36,982 nucleotides of DNA from an uncultured Myxococcales bacterium (GTDB lineage: Bacteria; Myxococcota_A; UBA9042), in the NCBI GenBank assembly GCA_937910235.1, contig CALENB010000009.1, forward strand, positions 1 to 36,982. Reading direction: 5' to 3'. The notes beneath the pieces are model-generated. The model did no database searches. It worked only from the letters and a program-made list of their open reading frames with translations, and was not told the origin of the DNA. The first letter of the stretch is position 1. Each line of letters starts with the position of its first letter. A program made the position numbers and the translations under genes. Below, in pieces: positions 33,301 to 36,982 of this stretch.

Positions 33301-35621
33301 CCGTCGAGGCACACACCCTTTGCACACTGATTGTCCAACGTGCAGAGGCTACCTTCGGTGCAGGCCTCGCCGTCGTTGGCGCTCGCCAACGCGCACTTAC
33401 CGTTCGCCTTGTCGCAGGTGTTGGTCTGGCAGCTCGTGTCCTTGCTCGCATCGCACGTCACCACCGACTTCGGGTCGGTCACGCACTTGTTGTTGGTGCA
33501 GATGAGCGAGCCGTTGCAGAGGTTGCCGTCGTCTTTGCAGTCCTCGGAGGTCTTGCACTGGCAGGTGTTGCTACCGGCCTGGCAGGAGCCACCCTTGCAG
33601 GTGTCCTTCGTTGTGCAGACGTCGCCGTCGTCACACGTGGCCGTGTCGTCGTTGGCGTTAACGCAGCCGGTCTTGCTGTTGCAGCTGTCCTTGGTGCACG
33701 CGTTCTTGTCGTCACAGGCGTCGGGCTTCAGCGGCGCGCCGACGCAGGCGCCATCTTCGCAGACGTCCTTGCTCGTGCAGGCGTTGCCGTCGTCGCAGGC
33801 GTCAGTGTTGTTGGTGTTGACGCAGCCTGAGTCCTTATCGCAGCTGTCCGTCGTGCAGGCCTTGTTGTCATCGCAATCCGAGACCTTGCCCGTGCACTTG
33901 CCACCGTCGCAGGCGTCGTCGCTCGTGCACTTGCTGCCGTCGTCACACTTGCCGGACTGCGCCGTGTGCGAGCAGTCACCCGTGCTCGCATCGCAACCGT
34001 CCGCCGTGCAGGGGTTGTTGTCGTCGCAGTCCTTGCCGCCAGTGCCGGCGCAGGCGCCATCCTTACAGGCGTCGGTGGCGGTGCAGACGTCGCCGTCATC
34101 ACACGTGCCATCCTGTGCCGTGTTGACGCAGCCGGCCTTCGGGTCGCAGCTGTCGCTGGTGCACTCATTGCTGTCATCGCAACCCTTGAGCTGGCCGGCG
34201 CAGCCGCTGGCGTCGCATTTGTCACCGGTCGTGCAGGGGTTGTTGTCGTCGCAGTCGCCGCCCGTCGCGCCAGTGTTGACGCAGCCGGTCTTCGGATCGC
34301 AGCTGTCCTTGGTGCAGGCGTCGCTGTCGTCGCAGGTCTTCGACACGCCGGCGCACAACCCTGCAGCGCAAGCGTCCGAGTCAGTGCAGGGGTTGGTGTC
34401 GTCGCAGGAGCCGCCGTCTTTGGCTTTCTCGGACGCGCACTTGCCGGTCTTGCTGTCGCAGAGGTCGACTGTGCAGGGGTCCTTGTCGTCACAGGCCTTC
34501 TGCGAACCGGCCTGGCAAGCGCCGTCTTTGCAGGCGTCTTTGTCGGTGCAGGGGTCGCTGTCGTCACACGCGCCGGCGTCGTCATTCGCCGTTACACAGC
34601 CCTTGTCTTTGTCGCAGCTGTCCTTGGTGCAGGCGTTGCCGTCGTCGCAGACTTTGGCCTTGCCGCCCGCGCATTTCGCGTCCGCGCAGGCGTCACCCTC
34701 GGTGCACACATCGCCGTCGTCGCAGCTCGCCGTGTTGTTGCCGTTCACGCAGCCGGACTTGGGGTCGCAGCTGTCGTCGGTGCACACGTTCTGGTCGTCG
34801 CAATCCACAGCCGTGCCCACGCACTTGCCGTTGCTGCAGGCGTCGTTCGTCGAGCACGCGCTGCCGTCGTCGCAGTTCTCGTTCTCTTTGTCGGCGCTTG
34901 TCGCGCAGGCGTATTTGCCGTCGGTTCCGAGCTCGCAGGCGTCCTTGGTGCAGAGGTTCGCGTCGTCGCAGCCCTTGTCGTCGACGTTGCCGTCGCAGTC
35001 GTTGTCGAGGCCATCGCAGATCTCATCCGGCGGCGTCGTCTTCTGGCAGGGCGGCTGGCAGACTTTGGCGCCACCACCTGCTGGCGGACGGCAGTCCTTC
35101 GAGTCGCAGTCTTCGTTCTTCTCACACGCACAAGCCGTGCCACCTGGGCAGGCGCTCGCGTCGGCCGCGTCCGCCGTCGCATCGCCCGAAGCGGTCGCGT
35201 CTGTCGCGGTCGTGTCTGCGCCGGTCGTGTCTGCGCCGGTCGTGTCTGCGCCGGTCGTGTCTGCGCCGGTCGCGTCTGTGCCGGTCGTGTCTGCGCTGGT
35301 CGTGTCCGTCCCGGCGGCATCCGCCGACGCGGCGTCCGCCGCCACAGAATCCTCTGCGCTGGCGTCTGCCGTGGTGCCGGCATCGCCCGCCGCGTCCGTC
35401 AGGACAGCGCCGTCGGCTCCCGTCGTCGCATCGCCCGTGATCGTTGTGTCGGTCCCCACCGTCGTGTCGTCGCCGATCAGTCCGTCAAACAAGCCGGAGC
35501 TTGAGTCCGTTGCGACGTCCGGCAGTCCGTTTCCCGAGTCACCAGGAGCCTCACCACATGCCACGACCATGAGCGCCGTTGCGACCGCAGCCAGGCTGCG
35601 CAATCTCGAAAAACCAACCAT
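27315..35621 (-). CDS. Giant surface lipoprotein: Cys-rich repeats followed by 16 CARDB domains
   Basis: The protein has 2768 residues. ATG 35621 has GGAG eight bases upstream and gives a clean lipoprotein signal with lipobox VVAC (Cys22). A possible TTG nine codons earlier is less likely. Residues 23-155 are a Thr/Asp/Ala low-complexity linker with GADTT repeats. Residues about 157-838 hold more than 20 Cys-rich units of the type CDD.n.CT.D.C....GC, with a MopE-like CDGLDNDCDG near residue 200. From about residue 840 to the end there are 16 CARDB repeats of about 120 residues. Each has 'aDL', a central G.yY...yvD segment and an E.NN motif before the last strand. CARDB is a cell-adhesion-related beta-sandwich. 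The Cys-rich part probably binds metal or is disulfide-bonded outside the cell. It is a separate unit from the downstream biosynthetic operon. Confidence 0.92.
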   Translation of the reverse strand: MVGFSRLRSLAAVATALMVVACGEAPGDSGNGLPDVATDSSSGLFDGLIGDDTTVGTDTTITGDATTGADGAVLTDAAGDAGTTADASAEDSVAADAASADAAGTDTTSADTTGTDATGADTTGADTTGADTTGADTTATDATASGDATADAADASACPGGTACACEKNEDCDSKDCRPPAGGGAKVCQPPCQKTTPPDEICDGLDNDCDGNVDDKGCDDANLCTKDACELGTDGKYACATSADKENENCDDGSACSTNDACSNGKCVGTAVDCDDQNVCTDDSCDPKSGCVNGNNTASCDDGDVCTEGDACADAKCAGGKAKVCDDGNACTKDSCDKDKGCVTANDDAGACDDSDPCTDKDACKDGACQAGSQKACDDKDPCTVDLCDSKTGKCASEKAKDGGSCDDTNPCTDSDACAAGLCAGVSKTCDDSDACTKDSCDPKTGCVNTGATGGDCDDNNPCTTGDKCDASGCAGQLKGCDDSNECTSDSCDPKAGCVNTAQDGTCDDGDVCTATDACKDGACAGTGGKDCDDNNPCTADGCDASTGDCSHTAQSGKCDDGSKCTSDDACDGGKCTGKVSDCDDNKACTTDSCDKDSGCVNTNNTDACDDGNACTSKDVCEDGACVGAPLKPDACDDKNACTKDSCNSKTGCVNANDDTATCDDGDVCTTKDTCKGGSCQAGSNTCQCKTSEDCKDDGNLCNGSLICTNNKCVTDPKSVVTCDASKDTSCQTNTCDKANGKCALASANDGEACTEGSLCTLDNQCAKGVCLDGEKPKCDDDNTCTADACDAKTGDCAFKAIAGCTACKDASVCDDKNACTKDACIGGKCSNAAISGCSLLADLTAGAPSVDKTLYLAGGAISVSYAVGNIGLTGSAARIDRVYLSQNNTLGTGDLLIGSAKLGSVGSQKIQPVVLKGMIPAAAATGTWYVIVVVDATNLVKEAKETNNSSFVTTKVQGLADLKITTYKPDTTASFQGGKITFTLAIENGGSVTTPVTKGQFYISTDTQIDAKDLKPYTWDIGALAAGKSWTGSRFVLLPKTLPNGTYYIGLRVDDDLKVLEGDEANNVAWVKIAVGPAADLEAVAFSASSNMTAASSYLVGITEKNTGDKDAGAFVDAVYLSTNTGLGSTDIKLLDINRGGLAKGAQISMKAAIKIPAETKTGTYYLIFLSDRANAIAEKNEFNNQRYVKVAIAGRSDLVPYATTLNAKGWVPGGTGAVSYSERNIGTGKSGTYYTRFYLSTDGVYDSGDVTLATSAARAALSPSQTSVTSSATFTIPTTTKPGTYYILHRADATGVNTEVSETNNVKALQVTVLAKPDITVSGAKLSSTAPLAGTAISVNYTVTNKGGADTGTFYNGFYLSTSATSIVGPLLSVATVTSLAGGKSAQLSRTITLPASTKAGIYYLFVRGDYNGKVAESDEGNNLVAAKLTVQAAKLADLQVVGIKLSSTKVAFRPGDSLAMVITVKNAGVLASGTFSVGRYLSTNTLISTGDPLLGSTTRSSLAPGASSTFTLYSVVPATQKAGTFYAGAYVDNTYAINEIVESNNGSTGLKIAVLATPDLSVVSFAPTKTFYKPGEAVSFTATYSNIGNAASGIFNAAVRLSTNTIISTSDTLMKTAVRASLGASTTSVYTSAFVLPSNTVAGIYYLGLRLDDASKITEITENNNIAYVKITVQNTVTKKADLIPYVTKPTKTEYVAGQAISWTGYERNIGNITATSHVFRVYLSRSSTSLSSAVFLKSTTVSSLAANGVANMASTVTLPTGLAGGTWYVHFLADYASNVSEILETNNLVAVKISVTALADLRTLIMTTDKAFYAPGATVKVNWSEYNLGGANAGAYTTGAYLSTDSVISGADKLLATTVRSGLLAGKSAAVSTSFVIPANTAAGVYYLGMWADNGGKIAESSDSNNYKTVTITVTSTATKADLFVQSLTSTTSSYKAGQTFSVTGVGQNIGKASAGAFRVGYYLSKDAVITTGDTFLASKDVTSLTANGSVSLAATLKLPIGTTTGIWYIGAYLDDQFKVAEGVETNNYLTKTVYVTGVADLSAVSISMSEAYKPGAQMYVSVSEKNLGGATAGAHTIGVYLSTNNFISTVSDKLLYNFPVTSLAAGATYSKGAYVTLPAGTAPGDYYLGIYTDNGAKVPEISESNQTAYKQFTVQSTSTKPDLTSYLFKVQKTAYKVGDTLSWSGYERNVGGATAGSHTTRIYLCKTTTYTTTSGYCFQMQTFAKSPLAVNAITSVAGSWKVPTSVGHGTWYVVFSADHNKNVAESIETNNTRYETVAITGLADLEANYLYVNTKSFKPGTTISATYRERNIGGLTAANYTTRFYLSTNTALSTADILLKSIARPALAAGAYSATSTVSLLIPTTVKPGTYYLGYYTNYPSVVSETTSTNNIKTIGVVVLSSTTKPDLSTTDFKATGTSYYGGSTVYVTGLVKNLGGVSAGAFRVGYYLSTNSAITTGDKLLRSINISSVTAGGQASISTSFQLPTNLVTGTYYVGVILDDLAQVSELSELNNTRYSAVKVTGRPDLNMEFSRTTSGTYTSGASVLIQFRERNIGGATAGAHDVSCYLSTNSTISAADTYLGKVAISSLGANVTSLKTLSTKMPTKGSGVYYIGCVADIANKISEVTTSNNSASNKVTVPYASSLPDLITQSTYVTAGSMTPGGSVSVSGSVRNIGKGNAGAFKIGYYIHNSLYLPSALKPIATLSRTGLNAGLSASLSQTLKVPTTVGAGTWYVHIKVDYENKVAEASEGNNDWNQQVLVLP
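27318..33100 (-). repeat. Sixteen tandem CARDB domain repeats
   Basis: I counted 16 units from their 'PDL/ADL' starts and conserved 'E..NN' ends, about 360 bp each. The DNA copies have diverged, so this is an old protein-level array. Unit 11 has NQ instead of NN. Several units share alternating sub-patterns (KADLxPY...GYERNIG versus LADL...ERNIGG), suggesting duplication of unit pairs. Confidence 0.85.
33105..35150 (-). repeat. Alternating Cys-rich repeat array
   Basis: Over 20 units of about 25-35 residues appear to alternate between two types. One is CDDxNxCTxDSCDxxxGCV. The other is CDDGDVCTxxDxCxxGxC. The last few units, near the CARDB junction, are irregular. This two-flavour alternation is also visible in the DNA as recurring tcgtcgcag / gtgcag strings. 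Confidence 0.85.
35211..35300 (-). repeat. 15-bp tandem repeat encoding GADTT
   Basis: Six 15-bp units (plus-strand unit cgtgtctgcgccggt) run from 35211 to 35300; the first four are identical. They encode GADTT repeats in the linker just after the lipidation site. The near identity suggests recent slippage and possible length variation between strains. Confidence 0.9.
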
Positions 35622-35722
35622 TTTAAGCACTCCAAGTGCGACCTGCAAATTGGCCGCCAGATCCAGAAGAAGCGTCCTCGCGGGTGCCTAGACACAGCGA
35701 CGAAACTGAGGGGAATTGTGAG

Positions 35723-35751
35723 CGTGTAGGGCTTGGCGCTGTTCAAGTCAA
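35723..35751 (-). promoter_or_regulatory. Candidate promoter of the CARDB lipoprotein gene
   Basis: On the minus strand TTGACT (35751-35746) and TACACG (35728-35723) are spaced 17 bases apart, giving a leader of about 95 bases to ATG 35621. The -35 box is good (5/6) and the -10 box is weak. Confidence 0.33.
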
Positions 35752-36062
35752 CCGTAAAATGCCCATGCCTGGACAAGTCGCCAAAAACACAGGACTTACG
35801 ATGCAGTCGCAGATCGCGACCGGCAGCGACAGAAATCCAGACAGGACGGCGCAAAATCAGGCGTGACCGAGCAGATCAGCGCTCAAACTTGTCCCTGAGA
35901 CGTCCCATCCGATGTCACTGGGACAACCGAACTCGTCAGCCGGCAGCACAGACGTCTCGCGCACCGGTTCTGCTCGGCTGTAATTGCGATGGCTGCGAAA
36001 TTTCAAGCCGTTAGCGCTGGAATTGGCGGCTTGGCACGGACTGTGCTGTAGGAGGTGGCAAG

Positions 36063-36079
36063 CGGCTCACAGGGAGCCG
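36063..36079 (+). other. Small hairpin upstream of terminator
   Basis: CGGCTC (36063-36068) pairs with GAGCCG (36074-36079) around a five-base loop. It sits 13 bases before the stem of the downstream terminator, so the two may belong to one structured transcript. Confidence 0.5.
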
Positions 36080-36092
36080 TATGAGAGGGGCC

Positions 36093-36137
36093 AGCGGCCG
36101 CGACACATCTTGATGGGTCGCGGCCGTTGATTTTTTT
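36093..36137 (+). terminator. Rho-independent terminator, plus strand
   Basis: CGGCCGCGAC (36095-36104) and GTCGCGGCCG (36117-36126) form a perfect 10-bp GC-rich stem, extendable by G-T and A-T pairs, with a 12-base loop. Seven T (36131-36137) follow on the plus strand. On the minus strand there is no U-tract, so it does not serve the gene ending at 36180. No plus-strand protein gene precedes it for tens of kilobases. Confidence 0.75.
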
Positions 36138-36179
36138 GCCGGGCTCGCAACACACGACCGCGCACGCCAACGGCGCGGT

Positions 36180-36982
36180 TCAGCCACGGCGCATGTGGCT
36201 GCGAATCAGGGCTTCCAGCGACGCCACGTCCTCGAACTCGGGGTACGGCGGCCCTGGCCATGATGCCGATGCCGGCAGACACGCTGCTTTCGCGCCGCTG
36301 GCGAGTTCGTCCACGAACCGTCTCCACGTCGCCACGGGTCGCTCGTCGGGCGCTGCGAGCGCATCGAGGTTGACGCCTGCCAGCGGCACGCGCCACAGCT
36401 CGTCGCGCGTTTCTCGGGCAAGCAGCACGACGGTCATGAGCGCGCGTTGGTTGCCCTCCGTGGGGATGAGCCCAATCGCCACGGCGCGCACGGCGCTCAG
36501 GGGCAACAGGCCCTCGCCGCCTTCAGTGAAATGCACCCGAAAGCCACCGCTGACACGGCGGGCGACGCTGACCTGTTGCGCGCTGCCAGCGGTCAGCAAC
36601 ACGGTCGGCGCGTTGTCCGGCTCGTGTACCCGCGCCCGCTGGGCGTCGATGGCGCGCTGCGCCCGTGCGACGTCGTCCGGACCATACGCCTGCGTGCGGC
36701 CACTGTCTGCGAGGTGCGTGACGTCTGCGCGGCGCTCTGCTGCTCCAGCCGCGGCGGTGGGCGGCGTCTTGACCGACTCGAGCGCGGTCGGCTGCTCAAG
36801 TTCGGAGGCCCCTCGCGCTGCGAGCGGCACCTCTGTGTCTGCCGGCTCGTTCGTCCCGCCCTCGGCCTCGTCGTCGCTCGACGGAGCGGGGGCCACGCCA
36901 TCGAACGCCGCAGCATCGCGGCCCGCCACAACAGGATCGGCCCCAACAGGATCGGCCCCAACAGGATCGGCCACAACAGGAT
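36180..36982 (-). CDS. Hypothetical protein, 5' end outside window
   Basis: The frame is open from the right edge to the TGA at 36180 (at least 267 codons); the true start lies beyond the window. The visible N-terminal part is DPVGA/DPVVA repeats and an acidic, Ala/Glu-rich disordered stretch to about residue 110. A more ordered C-terminal region follows, including VLLTAGSAQQVSVARR, GGEGLLPLSAVRAVAIGLIP and LWRVPLAGVNLDAL. This could be a small beta-rich domain of the kind that ends several myxobacterial cytoplasmic proteins. I do not recognise a family, and no membrane segment, signal peptide or catalytic motif is visible. Codon use matches a real gene, with strong G/C third positions. It may belong to a larger multi-domain protein. 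Confidence 0.7.
   Translation of the reverse strand, partial: PVVADPVGADPVGADPVVAGRDAAAFDGVAPAPSSDDEAEGGTNEPADTEVPLAARGASELEQPTALESVKTPPTAAAGAAERRADVTHLADSGRTQAYGPDDVARAQRAIDAQRARVHEPDNAPTVLLTAGSAQQVSVARRVSGGFRVHFTEGGEGLLPLSAVRAVAIGLIPTEGNQRALMTVVLLARETRDELWRVPLAGVNLDALAAPDERPVATWRRFVDELASGAKAACLPASASWPGPPYPEFEDVASLEALIRSHMRRG
36928..36982 (-). repeat. 15-bp tandem repeat encoding DPVGA/DPVVA
   Basis: Plus-strand unit (a/c)caacaggatcggcc is repeated about 3.7 times up to the window edge (36928-36942, 36943-36957, 36958-36972, 36973-). It continues out of the window, so the full copy number is unknown. Confidence 0.9.

Larger units (their letters stand above)
35622..36179. other. 558-bp intergenic region
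   Basis: There is no convincing protein gene. The region holds a candidate minus-strand promoter for the CARDB lipoprotein at its left end. At its right end are two plus-strand hairpins, the second with a T7 tract. Small frames here (for example 35733-36014) lack ribosome sites and recognisable sequence. No tRNA is seen. Confidence 0.7.

Noticed and set aside
33105-35150. Regular spacing of short identical strings, CRISPR-like at first sight
   Set aside because: The periodicity is that of Cys-codon repeats in an open frame; there are no invariant repeats with unique spacers and no cas genes.
33331-35691. Long plus-strand open frame (786 codons) opposite the Cys-rich repeats
   Set aside because: It is a mirror of the repetitive, GC-biased coding strand; its translation is Ser/Gln/Leu low complexity with no start site or domain.
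35733-36014. Small plus-strand frame (93 codons) in the intergenic gap
   Set aside because: No ribosome site, no recognisable sequence and unusual codon pattern compared with neighbours.
36069-36090. GGGAGCCGTATGAGAGG, reminiscent of a conserved segment in group II introns
   Set aside because: The expected complementary strand (CTCAYRTACGG) does not follow and there is no reverse transcriptase or intron boundary nearby.

Overview
The window is GC-rich bacterial DNA, almost entirely coding. It carries eukaryote-like Ser/Thr kinases, a giant kinase-ATPase-cyclase, giant repeat lipoproteins with Thr/Asp/Ala-rich N-termini, MopE-like and Cys-rich repeats, and an NRPS/PKS locus. This combination suggests a myxobacterium-like organism (Myxococcota or a related predatory/social 'deltaproteobacterial' lineage). 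The taxon is an inference; there is no rRNA in the window.

Layout. (1) 1-3684, minus: a surface lipoprotein of tandem bacterial Ig-like (Big_2-type) domains, running off the left edge. (2) 3889-5793, plus: a transmembrane Ser/Thr kinase, divergent from (1) and the only clear plus-strand gene. (3) 27113 down to 5854, minus: one long run of closely packed genes. In transcription order these are a long-chain acyl-CoA ligase, a nitroreductase-like flavoprotein, an NRPS (A-PCP-C-AMP ligase-KR-PCP), a PKS (KS-AT-ACP-thioesterase), a kinase/ATPase/TPR-like/GAF/adenylate-cyclase giant split by a frameshift at a G11 tract, a patatin-like hydrolase and a secreted M15 peptidase. NRPS/PKS and PKS/kinase overlap by 4 nt (ATGA and GTGA), and the other gaps are 4-85 nt. 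(4) 27315-35621, minus: a 2768-residue lipoprotein with about 20 Cys-rich units followed by 16 CARDB domains. (5) 35622-36179: a 558-bp gap with a candidate promoter and a plus-strand intrinsic terminator that has no gene in front of it. (6) 36180-36982, minus: an unrecognised protein, partial at its 5' end.

How the genes may work together. The acyl-CoA ligase, flavoprotein, NRPS and PKS look like a compact pathway for a small hybrid product. It would be an amino acid joined to a second acid that a ketoreductase may reduce on the line, extended once by a malonyl-type unit and released by a type I thioesterase. The same transcript appears to encode a signalling giant (kinase, NTPase, sensor and cAMP synthase) and two hydrolases, so the product, cyclic nucleotide signalling and envelope/lipid hydrolysis may be tied together. 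The frameshift in the G11 tract, either an error or a real on/off switch, is the point most worth resolving. The flanking giant lipoproteins look like adhesion or surface-structure proteins and are probably separate transcription units.
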